Assembly: GCA_026003895.1 (NCBI GenBank)
Contig: BPIC01000001.1
Coordinates: 934,128 to 998,127, forward strand
Reading direction: 5' to 3'
Length of the DNA stretch: 64,000 nt
Origin: Dehalococcoidia bacterium
GTDB lineage: Bacteria > Chloroflexota > Dehalococcoidia > SpSt-223
In this document: positions 47,895 to 56,082 of the stretch, in pieces
Position numbering within the stretch: the first letter of the stretch is position 1
Layout: every line of letters starts with the position of its first letter
Position numbers and translations under genes: made by a program
Notes under the pieces: generated by a model
What the model saw: only the letters and a program-made list of their open reading frames with translations
Databases searched by the model: none
What the model was told of the DNA's origin: nothing

Positions 47895-49859
47895 ATGAAC
47901 GCCGGCTATCCTCATGTGTTTTCGCCGTTCGACGTGGGCGGTGTGCAGCTGAAGAATCGCATCTTCATTAGCGGGCACACGACGAACTTCGGAGAAAACC
48001 TGCTGCCGAGCGAGAAAGATGTTGCTTATCACGCCGAGCGCGCGAAAGGTGGGGTCGGGCTCATCTTCACCGGGGGTATCCGCGTCCACCCGGCCAGCGT
48101 CGACCGGGCGCAGTGTATCGTCGCCTACGATGACCGCGCCTTGCCGCGATTCCGCCGGATTACTGACGCGGTTCACGAGCATGGGATCCCGATTTTCGCT
48201 CAGATTCTGCACACCGGCCGCCAAACGACGAATGTCTTTTTGCGGATGCCGTCGTGGGCGCCTTCTCCGGTGCCGTGGTCGGCAACCGGGGCTATCCCGC
48301 ATGAGATGACCGTGCGCGAAATGGACGAGGTGCGCGCTTCCTTCGTCCACGCCGCAGAGCTGCTTGCGGAAGCCGGCTACGATGGGCTCGAGGTGCATTT
48401 TGGTCACGGTCACCTCCTGCACCAATTTCTCTCACCCGCGGTCAACCGGCGCGAGGATGAATTCGGCGGCAGCATCGAGAACCGATTGCGCTTTCCTCTG
48501 TCGGTGCTCCGCGCCGTCCAGCAGGCGGTGGGCGATCGGCTGGTCGTCGGCATACGCGTCTCGGGGGATGAGCTGGTCCCGGGCGGTCTTGGTCTGGAAG
48601 AGAGCGTCGATCTGATCGCCCGGATCCACCACGCCGCACCGGTTCAATTCATTAATGTCTCCGTCTCGGCCTATGCGTTGCCGAGCATCGGGTTCCACGT
48701 CGCCGAAATGAACTACGGCCCTGCGCCGTTCCGTCACGTTGCCTATGCGGTTCGCGACGCCGTTCCCGGCGTGCCGATCTTCACGATCGTCCGCTACACC
48801 ACGCTGGCGGTGGCCGAAGAGTCGTTGGCGACGGGCAAGGTCGATCTCGTCGGGATGACCCGAGCGCATATGGCCGACCCGCACCTCATCCGGAAGACCA
48901 TCGAGGGCCGCGAAGATGAAATCCGGCCGTGCGTCTCCTGTAACTTTTGCATCGGCCAACTATCGAAGATGGTGCCCATCACCTGCATGATGAACCCGAC
49001 GGTCGGCAAAGAGGCGGAATGGCCGGTCGACCCGCCGAGGTCAAGCCGGCCGCGTCGGGTGCTGGTGGTCGGAGGTGGGCCAGCTGGACTGGAGGCGGCG
49101 CGGCTGGCAGCGGAATGCGGCCATCGCGTCACGCTCTGGGAAGCGTCTGACGCGCTCGGCGGGCAGCTGCGCATCGGTAAGCGCGGGGCTGGTCGCGCCG
49201 ATCTCGGCCTTGCGATCGACTATTTCTCCCGCCAGCTCGAGCGTCTCGGTGTGGAGGTGGTGCTTTCTCGTGAAGCGACGCCGGATCGTGTCTTGGCCGA
49301 GGGCGCGGATGTCGTTATTCTCGCCCTCGGCTCAAAACCAACCCCGTATGCCATTGAGGGCTACGGTCCTGTCCCCGCTGCGGCGGAGGTGCTGGCCGGC
49401 GACCTAACCGCCTATGCCGGTCGGCGCGGGGTTGTCGTCGATCTGCTCGGTAGTTGGGCGAGCGCGTCGGTCGCCGAGTCGCTGGCGCGCGCCGGCGCCG
49501 CGGTAACGATTGTTTCGCCGGGCGATGTCCTCTTTTGGGACATCAATATGTATAGCAAGGCGACCGCCGTCGACCGCTTGGTCTCGCTTGGCGTGACAAC
49601 GCGAATGTACCGCCGTCCGCTGCGCTACGAGGGTGGCGGGCTCGTCCTCGCTGATGTCCTTGCCGGACATGAAGAGCGGTTGGAGGATGTCGAGTGGATC
49701 GTCGGCGTGACCGCCAACACGCCGCAGGTGATTCTCGCCCGTGAGTTGGAGGGCGCCGTTCCCCAGTTGGTCACGGTCGGCGACATGCGTGCGCCGCGGA
49801 CTCTGCTTGAGGCGATCTATGAGGGCCACGCCGCTGTCCGCGCCCTCGACGCGGTCTAA
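47895..49859 (+). CDS. OYE/2,4-dienoyl-CoA reductase-like FMN-FAD-4Fe-4S flavoprotein
   Basis: 654 residues. Residues 1-340 form an old-yellow-enzyme TIM barrel (LKNRIFISGHTTNFGE, FAQILHTGRQTT, YDGLEVHFGHGHLLHQFLSP). A [4Fe-4S] site follows at Cys346, 349, 352 and 364 (CVSCNFC...C). The C-terminal half has two Rossmann domains, VLVVGGGPAGLEAARLAAE and VVVDLLGSWASASVAESLARAG, for FAD and NAD(P)H. The layout is that of 2,4-dienoyl-CoA reductase and trimethylamine dehydrogenase. Usual catalytic Tyr/His residues of the barrel are altered in the GHGHLL segment, so the substrate may differ. The ATG at 47895 follows GGAGG. It is divergent from the liv operon. Confidence 0.88.
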   Translation: MNAGYPHVFSPFDVGGVQLKNRIFISGHTTNFGENLLPSEKDVAYHAERAKGGVGLIFTGGIRVHPASVDRAQCIVAYDDRALPRFRRITDAVHEHGIPIFAQILHTGRQTTNVFLRMPSWAPSPVPWSATGAIPHEMTVREMDEVRASFVHAAELLAEAGYDGLEVHFGHGHLLHQFLSPAVNRREDEFGGSIENRLRFPLSVLRAVQQAVGDRLVVGIRVSGDELVPGGLGLEESVDLIARIHHAAPVQFINVSVSAYALPSIGFHVAEMNYGPAPFRHVAYAVRDAVPGVPIFTIVRYTTLAVAEESLATGKVDLVGMTRAHMADPHLIRKTIEGREDEIRPCVSCNFCIGQLSKMVPITCMMNPTVGKEAEWPVDPPRSSRPRRVLVVGGGPAGLEAARLAAECGHRVTLWEASDALGGQLRIGKRGAGRADLGLAIDYFSRQLERLGVEVVLSREATPDRVLAEGADVVILALGSKPTPYAIEGYGPVPAAAEVLAGDLTAYAGRRGVVVDLLGSWASASVAESLARAGAAVTIVSPGDVLFWDINMYSKATAVDRLVSLGVTTRMYRRPLRYEGGGLVLADVLAGHEERLEDVEWIVGVTANTPQVILARELEGAVPQLVTVGDMRAPRTLLEAIYEGHAAVRALDAV

Positions 49860-50136
49860 GGGCAGTCGTTGGTGTCGTCCGCTCGCCGATCGTCCGGCGT
49901 GGGCTGGCGGAAGCTCGGGCTGGACACGACATTCCTCGACGAAGGCTGGCGCGGAGGGGTTCTTGCCTGTCGGCGGAGGGCAGGTCCAATGCCGCTGACC
50001 GCTGATCGGGAACTTCTTCCTAGAGCAATCAGGAAAGCCTCCTCTACCTGAAGCCAGCGTGGCCGGCCTAGGCTAGTGGCAACACGGCCCGTCCCGCTCA
50101 CTGCGAGCGGCGGGGCCGCATCGACGAGGAGGTCCG
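49860..50136. other. Intergenic region
   Basis: 277 bp without a supported gene between the OYE-like gene and the first RYRY-motif protein, both plus strand. No clear terminator or promoter was recognised. Confidence 0.4.
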
Positions 50137-50694
50137 ATGGGGCTGCTAGATCGATTGTTCGGTCGGTCGCCAAAGCCAGCGCCGGCAGTGAGCGCAGCCG
50201 ATCAGCAAGCGCTCGATCGCTATCGCTATTTGCTTCAGACCGCGCCGCCTGAGGCGATTGAGCAGGCGCATCAGGAGGCGTTTGCCAAGCTCACGCCGGA
50301 GCAGCGGGCGCTGGCGTGTCGCGAGCTCAATGCCGTTGTCCCTGCCCACGAGCAGGCAACAAAAGACGACCCGGCGACCCTCGCGCGCGTCGCGACACGC
50401 GCCGAGATGCGTCAGCCCGGCACGCTGGAACGGGCGTTTGGCAGCCGTGGTCCCGGCATGGGCGCGATGATCGGCGCGAGCTTGCTTTCGAGTATCGCCG
50501 GCGCGTTCATCGGGACGATGATCGCCCAGCAGTTGATGGATGCCTTCGGCGACCCGACGCAGCCCCAAGCCGAGGCTGACGCCGGCGCCGACACCGGCGC
50601 CGACGCCGGAGCGATGGCCGATCCGGGATTGGCCGATGCAAGCGGAGGGTTCGACGATCCCGGCTTCGACCTCGGCGGCTTCGGGGAGTTCTAG
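50137..50694 (+). CDS. RYRY-motif small protein 1, with hydrophobic and acidic segments
   Basis: 185 residues, not assigned to a named family. Residues 20-110 form a helical domain: ALDRYRYLLQTAPPEAIEQAHQEAF, LTPEQRALACRELNAVVPAHEQATKDDPATLARVATRAEMRQPGTLERAFG. Residues about 112-135 are hydrophobic and Gly-rich (GAMIGASLLSSIAGAFIGTMI), enough for one membrane segment. The tail is acidic with (DA)-GADTGADAG repeats and ends DLGGFGEF. The helical domain recurs in the next gene. ATG at 50137 follows GGAGG. A soluble or membrane-attached scaffold is possible; no enzyme motif is visible. Confidence 0.7.
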   Translation: MGLLDRLFGRSPKPAPAVSAADQQALDRYRYLLQTAPPEAIEQAHQEAFAKLTPEQRALACRELNAVVPAHEQATKDDPATLARVATRAEMRQPGTLERAFGSRGPGMGAMIGASLLSSIAGAFIGTMIAQQLMDAFGDPTQPQAEADAGADTGADAGAMADPGLADASGGFDDPGFDLGGFGEF

Positions 50695-50735
50695 CTGACG
50701 GCGGCGAACCGCCGCTGCCAACGAGGAGAGACCCC

Positions 50736-51197
50736 ATGGTTCTGATGTCCGACCGTCCCATTCGGCCAGCGGTCGAGCGCCCGGCAACGGCGCCGGGCCA
50801 GCTCGACGCTGTTCTCAATGCGTCGCTCGACTGGCCGGATCTGCAGCGGTATCGTTACTTCCTCTGGTTCGCCTCAGCGGCGACCATTGAGGCGGCGCAC
50901 GTGCAGGCATTCGACCTGTTTCGCCCGGAGGACCGTGAGGTAGCGTATCGAGCGCTCCACCGGCGGTTGGGCTCGACGGACCAATGGAATCCTGCGCTCG
51001 CCGGGACCGACCCGCGAACGCTCGCCTCGCTGGTGACGCGCGTCGAGTTGCGTCGGCCCGGCGAGGTCGAGCGGGCGCTGCGCCGCCGCACGCCCGATGG
51101 AACCGATCTGCTCGCGAAGCTGGTCTCGGCAGTCCTCTGGTCACCCGCCGGCCGATCCTTCTTCGAGGAGGTCGCGGACCCCGCCATCTCGCACTGA
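50736..51197 (+). CDS. RYRY-motif small protein 2
   Basis: 153 residues. Residues 30-115 repeat the domain of the preceding protein: DLQRYRYFLWFASAATIEAAHVQAFDLFRPEDREVAYRALHRRL, then DPRTLASLVTRVELRRPGEVERAL. Shared positions include RYRY-L, IE-AH-QAF, the P-E-R pair, DP-TLA, R-E-R-PG and ER-L. It lacks the hydrophobic segment and the acidic tail. ATG at 50736 follows GGAGAGA. The function is unknown. The sensor kinase gene begins 154 nt downstream. Confidence 0.68.
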   Translation: MVLMSDRPIRPAVERPATAPGQLDAVLNASLDWPDLQRYRYFLWFASAATIEAAHVQAFDLFRPEDREVAYRALHRRLGSTDQWNPALAGTDPRTLASLVTRVELRRPGEVERALRRRTPDGTDLLAKLVSAVLWSPAGRSFFEEVADPAISH

Positions 51198-51351
51198 ACG
51201 CGCGTCACTCCAATCCGTTGGCCGTCTTGGCCACCCCAACCCCCTCTTGAACCCCCGGTGATGCGGCGCAGACGTTCACTCGTTTCCCCCAATTGTGCGC
51301 CGCCTCTCACCGGGGGTAGCATCATTTGCTGGTCCTGCGTAGGATCGTTCC

Positions 51352-52728
51352 GTGTCTGAGACGCGTGATCCGACGCGCTGGCAACTCCTCCGGCAACTGC
51401 GCTGGCCTCTCGCCGCGGTCGTAGCTGCCTCGTTTGCGCTGGTTCGCCTGCTCGAATCCAGCCTATTGAGCACTGTCCGAAGCGAGAACCGCGAGGTGAT
51501 CGATGTCGTGGTTTGGAGTGTCGTTGGCGCATTGGCGATCTGGCTCTGCTTGACGTGGCTGGCCGGGCGCGAAAAACGACACCAAGCCAGCCTCGAAGCG
51601 ACGCTCGCGGAGCAACGTCGGCTGAACGCCGAGTTGGAGCGGACGAACCGGCATCTCCGACTCTTGAGCGAGGTCACTCGGCGACTGGCTGCTTCGGCCA
51701 CGCTCGATGAGATATTCGAAGCTGCGCTCGGCGCACCGGCCCAGCTGTTCCCGGTGGAGTGCGGCGCGATCGTGCTGCTCGACGGAGGTGACCCAGCGGA
51801 GGTGCGCCGCACGGGCGCCTCTTCCGATGCGCTCGCGGAGCGGCGTCGGGCATTGGGGCTCGCGGAGATCGGGCCGAACCTTACTGAAGCGCAGCGCATC
51901 GACTCGCCTTGGGGCGAATGCCTTGTTCTCCCGCTCCACGATGGGTTGGCTTCGGTCGGCTGGATCGAGCTGTACCTCGGCAGCGCCCGTTCCGCGGCGG
52001 ACGAGCGGACTCTCCTTTGGACGATCGGGCTCGAAGTCGCCGAAGCCATTAGCGGGGCGCGACGGCGGGTACGGGAAGCGGTCGCCGTCTACCAGCTCGA
52101 TCGGGCGATCGCCGAAGAACGGGCTCGCATCGCCCGCGACATCCACGACGGCGTTGCCCAGAGCCTCGCATTCCAGCGGATGCGGGTCGATTTGTGGCTC
52201 GACTGGATCGGGTCCAACCCCGACCGGCTGCGGGAAGAACTCCTTCGGCTCAAGGCGACTCTGCGGGAACAAATCGGCGAGATCCGGCGTGCGATTTTTG
52301 CGCTTCGGCCGCTCCAGTTTGACGAGGTCGGGTTTCTTGCTGGGATCAGCCGCTACGCTACCGAGTTCGCGAACCAACATGGCTGGAAGATCACCATCGA
52401 TACCGCCAAAGCGCCGGCCGAGCTCTCCCCCGAGATTGAGGCGGCATGTTTCCGGGTCGTACAGGAGGCGCTTACCAACGTCGCCAAGCACGCGGGTGCG
52501 CGGCAGGTGACACTGACCCTCGCGTCCTCCTATGGCGGGTTGGCGGTGACGGTGCGTGACGACGGTCGGGGGCTTGCCGAATCGCCCCGTAGCGGGTTGG
52601 GCCTCCGGCAGATGCGTGAGCGGCTCACTGCGCTTGGCGGCCGGGTCAGTGTCTCGGGTCAGCCAGGACAGGGGACAATGTTGCAGGCGTGGCTGCCGTT
52701 GCCGGTTCGCTCCTTGGTGGCCTCATGA
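51352..52728 (+). CDS. NarX/LiaS-type sensor histidine kinase with GAF domain
   Basis: 458 residues. Two helices lie near the N-terminus, about 19-38 and 52-70 (LAAVVAASFALVRLL; VVVWSVVGALAIWLCL), with a short outer loop. A coiled coil and a GAF domain follow at about 100-240 (ATLDEIFEAALGAPAQLFPVECGAIVLL). The HisKA_3 box ARIARDIHDGVAQSLA places the phospho-His at residue 265. The ATPase domain has the N-box EALTNVAKHAGA near 375 and DDGRGL near 403. The GTG at 51352 is the start. It overlaps the response regulator gene by 4 nt. The signal is not readable; the GAF may bind a small ligand. Confidence 0.92.
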   Translation: MSETRDPTRWQLLRQLRWPLAAVVAASFALVRLLESSLLSTVRSENREVIDVVVWSVVGALAIWLCLTWLAGREKRHQASLEATLAEQRRLNAELERTNRHLRLLSEVTRRLAASATLDEIFEAALGAPAQLFPVECGAIVLLDGGDPAEVRRTGASSDALAERRRALGLAEIGPNLTEAQRIDSPWGECLVLPLHDGLASVGWIELYLGSARSAADERTLLWTIGLEVAEAISGARRRVREAVAVYQLDRAIAEERARIARDIHDGVAQSLAFQRMRVDLWLDWIGSNPDRLREELLRLKATLREQIGEIRRAIFALRPLQFDEVGFLAGISRYATEFANQHGWKITIDTAKAPAELSPEIEAACFRVVQEALTNVAKHAGARQVTLTLASSYGGLAVTVRDDGRGLAESPRSGLGLRQMRERLTALGGRVSVSGQPGQGTMLQAWLPLPVRSLVAS

Positions 52729-53387
52729 CGCCGATCCGAATCTTGTTGGCGGACGATCATCGGATGTTTCGGCAGGGGCTGCGCGAGATCCTCGAGCGCC
52801 AGCCATCGCTCGTCGTCGTTGGCGAGGCCGCGAACGGACCGGAAGTTTTGAGCGCGGTCGAAACGCTTCGGCCAGACATTGTGCTGCTCGATATCCAGAT
52901 GCCCGGCTTGAATGGTGTCGAGGTCGCGAAACGGCTCGCCGCCAATCATCCCGAGGTGAAACTGGTAATGCTCACGATGTATCGCGAGGACCAGCATCTC
53001 ATCGAGTCGATACGGGCTGGAGCGCGCGGCTATTTGTTGAAAGATGCTGACGCCGAAGAGTTGATTGCGGTGATCGAGCGTGTCGCACGCGGAGAATCCG
53101 CGTTGGACCCGGCGCTGGTGGCCGGGGTCTTTGCTGCGGTGCGCGGAGAAGCATCTGCGCCGGGTGCCGCGCTCACCGAGCGCGAGCGGGAGATTGTTCA
53201 GCTCCTCGCGGCGGGCTACGACAACCGCACCATTGCGGCCCGGCTCTTCCTTTCGGAGAAGACCGTCGCCAACCGGCTGAGCGAGATCTTCCAGAAGCTT
53301 GGTGTCAGCAACCGTACCCAGGCGGCGCTCGTCGCGATTCAGCGCGGCCTCGTGGCGCCGGAGGAAGAGCGGGGGACCGGTCGCTGA
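52725..53387 (+). CDS. NarL/FixJ-family response regulator
   Basis: 220 residues. The receiver domain has IRILLADDH with the acidic pocket (Asp10, Asp11) and the phospho-acceptor Asp56 in VLLDIQMPG; the conserved Thr and Lys follow in MLTMYRE and GYLLKDA. The C-terminal LuxR-type helix-turn-helix reads LTEREREIVQLLAAGYDNRTIAARLFLSEKTVANRLSEIFQKLG. It is the partner of the kinase (ATG overlaps its stop). The nearest possible targets are the convergent PCu(A)C/SCO genes and the act operon, but no binding site was identified. Confidence 0.94.
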   Translation: MTPIRILLADDHRMFRQGLREILERQPSLVVVGEAANGPEVLSAVETLRPDIVLLDIQMPGLNGVEVAKRLAANHPEVKLVMLTMYREDQHLIESIRAGARGYLLKDADAEELIAVIERVARGESALDPALVAGVFAAVRGEASAPGAALTEREREIVQLLAAGYDNRTIAARLFLSEKTVANRLSEIFQKLGVSNRTQAALVAIQRGLVAPEEERGTGR

Positions 53388-53454
53388 CCGAATTCCCGGT
53401 TCTGGTCCCGCCGCTTGGCGCTCAAGCCATGGCCCGCCCTACGACACTCGAGGG

Positions 53455-53904
53455 TCAGTAGGCCGGAGGAGGATCGTTCCCCTTCACCTCGACGGTCACC
53501 GTGCCACTTGCTCCGCTCTGAAACGTCAGGGTGATGGAGAACTTGTCGCCGCCGCGCAGTTCCCGATTGAGGCCAATCAGCATGATGTGATACGAACCGG
53601 GTTTGAGCTCGATGCTGCCGCCCGCGGGCACATCGATACCCGTCACATGAGTCATCCGGGCGACGCCGCCTTCGGTTGAAGTCTTGTGGATCTCACTTGC
53701 GCGAGCGACGTCGGTGGAAGCCGCGACCAATCGGTCGGCGCCGCCGCTGTTGCGAAGCGTGAAATACACCGCCCCGTTCGAACCGGCAGCGGCGGGGCGG
53801 CTCCAAGCATTTTCGATGCGAATACCCCCGACTTGGCCGGCAGGCGTGGCGCAGGCCGTGATCATCACCATGCCGGCAACGACGAGGCCGAGCAGGCGGC
53901 TCAT
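53455..53904 (-). CDS. PCu(A)C-type copper chaperone lipoprotein
   Basis: 149 residues. A signal peptide ends at a lipobox-like MITAC (Cys18). The copper site is exact: His73-x10-Met84-x21-His106-x-Met108, the H-(M)-x10-M-x21-H-x-M motif of PCu(A)C. The family delivers Cu(I) to the CuA centre of cytochrome oxidase together with SCO proteins. The ATG at 53904 overlaps the SCO stop (ATGA). It is the last gene of the cytochrome c-SCO-PCu(A)C operon. Confidence 0.92.
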   Translation of the reverse strand: MSRLLGLVVAGMVMITACATPAGQVGGIRIENAWSRPAAAGSNGAVYFTLRNSGGADRLVAASTDVARASEIHKTSTEGGVARMTHVTGIDVPAGGSIELKPGSYHIMLIGLNRELRGGDKFSITLTFQSGASGTVTVEVKGNDPPPAY

Positions 53905-54509
53905 AGCCCAAGCACCGTCTGGAGGTCACTGGCCATCTCGTCCGGCGACATCTCCGGCCAGAATAGCATGCGCACCCGTCCCTCACGGTCGATGACCAAT
54001 GTCGCGGCGGTGTGCGCCATCGTATAGCCAGCCGCCTCGCTTCCGGGCTGCTTTTCGTACACGACGTGATAGGTCTTGGCGACCTCCTCGAGTTCCTCAG
54101 GGGTTGGGATGAGTCCGAGAAATGCCGGGTCGTACTGCGCAAGATAGGAGCGCACCACGTCCGGACGATCACGATCGGGGTCAACGGTGATGAAGAGAAC
54201 CTGAAGATCTTTGCCGCGCGGGCCGAGTTGCGCTTTTGCCTGAGCAAGTTTGACCAGCGTGACCGGACACACGTCGGGGCAACTGGTGTAGCCGAAGGTG
54301 AGCAGCACGGGTTTGCCGCGCAAGCTACTCAAGGTGACGGAGCGGCCTTCGGTGTCGCGGAGCGAAAAATCCGCTGCCGGCAAGGCGTTGGCCATTAGGG
54401 ACGCGGTGACCGGTTTCGGGCGGGTCGTGAGCATTACCGCGACTGCGGCGGTTACGACGGCAGCGAAAATCAGCGTGGACGCGACGGAGAGCAGAACAAG
54501 CCGTTTCAT
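53901..54509 (-). CDS. SCO1/SenC-family copper chaperone
   Basis: 202 residues. An N-terminal membrane anchor (LVLLSVASTLIFAAVVTAAVAVM) is followed by a thioredoxin-like fold. The copper ligands are the CPDVC pair (Cys77, Cys81) and His166 in YTMAHTAAT. It also has LLTFGYTSCPDVCP and FITVDPDRDRPDVV, family signatures. SCO proteins insert copper into or reduce the CuA site of cytochrome oxidase. A terminal oxidase is therefore expected outside the window. It overlaps PCu(A)C and lies 16 nt after the cytochrome c gene. Confidence 0.93.
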   Translation of the reverse strand: MKRLVLLSVASTLIFAAVVTAAVAVMLTTRPKPVTASLMANALPAADFSLRDTEGRSVTLSSLRGKPVLLTFGYTSCPDVCPVTLVKLAQAKAQLGPRGKDLQVLFITVDPDRDRPDVVRSYLAQYDPAFLGLIPTPEELEEVAKTYHVVYEKQPGSEAAGYTMAHTAATLVIDREGRVRMLFWPEMSPDEMASDLQTVLGL

Positions 54510-54525
54510 GGCAACTCGACGGTGG

Positions 54526-54957
54526 CTACTTCAGAGTCTGGAGGAACGCCACGATTGCATTCACTTCCGCCGGTGACAACGGGAGGCTCGGCATCGAGGT
54601 GCCCGGCTTCAGACTTGAAGGATTGGTAATCCATTGTGCCAAATTTTCTCGCGTGTTCGGAATCGCCCCCACAATTGTGGGCCGCGAGGCAAAGCCCGCG
54701 AGGCTCGGCCCGATCGAGCTGTTCCCGCCGGCGCCCGGAATGATGTGGCACCCGGTGCAGCCCTTTTGACCGACAAGCCGGCGTCCTTCCGACACCGGGT
54801 CGCTCGGACCACACGCCGCGAGAACGGCCGAGACCAGCGCGACGCCGGCGAGGCCCAATGCCAGACGGACGAGATGGCGGTCTCCCCCACGCCGAGGAGT
54901 CGGTGCGGATGGGGCGCGGAGCAGTGCGCGGTTCGTGATTCGAACAAGGAACGACAT
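54526..54957 (-). CDS. Membrane-attached monoheme cytochrome c
   Basis: 143 residues. After a basic start and a hydrophobic run comes the lipobox VLAAC (Cys49), so the mature protein is probably a lipoprotein. One heme site, Cys67-x-x-Cys70-His71 (GCTGCH), precedes IGPSLAGFASRP and the Met-ligand region KPGTSMPSLPLS. The short class I fold resembles small oxidase-linked cytochromes. The ATG at 54957 is preferred to 55008 because the residues before it (Cys-rich, Arg-rich) are not conserved. It is the first gene of the operon with SCO and PCu(A)C. Confidence 0.88.
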   Translation of the reverse strand: MSFLVRITNRALLRAPSAPTPRRGGDRHLVRLALGLAGVALVSAVLAACGPSDPVSEGRRLVGQKGCTGCHIIPGAGGNSSIGPSLAGFASRPTIVGAIPNTRENLAQWITNPSSLKPGTSMPSLPLSPAEVNAIVAFLQTLK

Positions 54958-55513
54958 CGTCGGTTCGCGGCTCGTGCAACATCGAGACGCTGCACAAAAC
55001 GCATGCATCTCACCGGGGAGAGCCTGCCCGGACTTGGCGTGCCCATCATCAGACCCGCGGCAGACAACGAGGACTTCCTCAGATAGGGGCCCATTGGGCG
55101 CCTATCCGATGTTGGCCACCGTCGGCAACATGTGAGGGACCTTGGTCACCACCCGCCCAGCAAGCTCGGCCGCTCAACGTCCAAGCGACATCGCGAGTGA
55201 GGCCGCGTCACGCCCTCGCTGACAGTGTCTTCCGGCCGACGCCATCGTCAGCTGTTCACCAGGATCGACATTGCCTAGCCAAACTTTATCATCGGCAACC
55301 GAGCGCCGCAACCACTGGACGATGCAGAGCTTTGCACGTCCGCGCAAACACGTGGAGGCTTGCCGGGTAAAGGTGACGGGATGAACTTCCAGCTTGGGGA
55401 AACCGTTGCTGGCTTTACATTGGGTTGGACGAACCAGTATGATACGGCCTGTCCCCGCGCCCTTGGGTAGTCACGCGTCCACGCCAACAGGAGACTCCGC
55501 GCGAGGAAGGCTC
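54958..55513. other. Divergent intergenic region
   Basis: 556 bp between the cytochrome c operon (minus) and the small membrane protein (plus). No gene is supported. It holds the promoter at 55414-55443 and presumably the minus-strand promoter, which I could not pinpoint. Confidence 0.5.
55414..55443 (+). promoter_or_regulatory. Promoter of the small membrane protein gene
   Basis: TTTACA (55414-55419) and TATGAT (55438-55443) are 18 bases apart, a good sigma70-like pair 70 nt before the ATG at 55514. Confidence 0.5.
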
Positions 55514-55828
55514 ATGTCGTTCGCCCAGATCACCGCGGCGCAGTGGCAATCGCTTGCCGTGGTCACGTGGCTGTTGTTTCTCTTGGTCCTTTTGGGTGGT
55601 ATGGGCGCATTCTCATTGGCCACGGCGATTATCGTTATCCCGTCCTTTCAAGCGACCCAAGCCCGCGCCTACCAGAAGAACCCGATGTTGACCCGGCTGT
55701 TCGGGTTGCGTCCGGTCTTCTTGGTGGGGGCGGTGGTGCTGTTGGCGGCGGCCGTGGTGACGGTAGTCATCGCGGTGATGACGTTCTATCCGGCGATCCT
55801 GCCGTTTTGGCCGCGCGTCTGGATCTAG
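55514..55828 (+). CDS. Small two-helix membrane protein upstream of the act operon
   Basis: 104 residues. Helix 1 is about residues 16-45 (LAVVTWLLFLLVLLGGMGAFSLATAIIVI) and helix 2 about 70-95 (FLVGAVVLLAAAVVTVVIAVMTF), with a polar loop containing QATQARAYQKNP. No signature motif. It ends a few hundred bases before actA in the same direction. Small accessory subunits (ActG and others) occur in ACIII operons, so it may be such a subunit; this rests on position and size only. ATG at 55514 follows GGAAGG. Confidence 0.65.
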   Translation: MSFAQITAAQWQSLAVVTWLLFLLVLLGGMGAFSLATAIIVIPSFQATQARAYQKNPMLTRLFGLRPVFLVGAVVLLAAAVVTVVIAVMTFYPAILPFWPRVWI

Positions 55829-55866
55829 GCGCGCGGTGGTGAGGTGGCCTCACCGCGGCGGTGGGA

Positions 55867-55872
55867 TATAAT
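55867..55872 (+). promoter_or_regulatory. -10 box before the act operon
   Basis: A perfect TATAAT lies 211 nt before the actA start. The -35 region is poor, so an activator or alternative use is possible. It would leave a long 5' leader. Confidence 0.35.
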
Positions 55873-56082
55873 GGCGCGGATTTGCAGGCGCCTCCTTCCG
55901 GCGGGATCCCGCCCTCGCTCGGAAGACAACCCAACTTCGTTCTGCCTCGCGCATGTCGCGGCGGGAGAGGGGATGGCACGCGCGCGGCCCGATGACCGGG
56001 GCGCGTTCCCTCGACGGCCCGTCGTGCTTTGTGAGAGGTCCGGGCGCTCGCGGGCAGCCGCGTGCGTGATGGAGCAAGCCGA

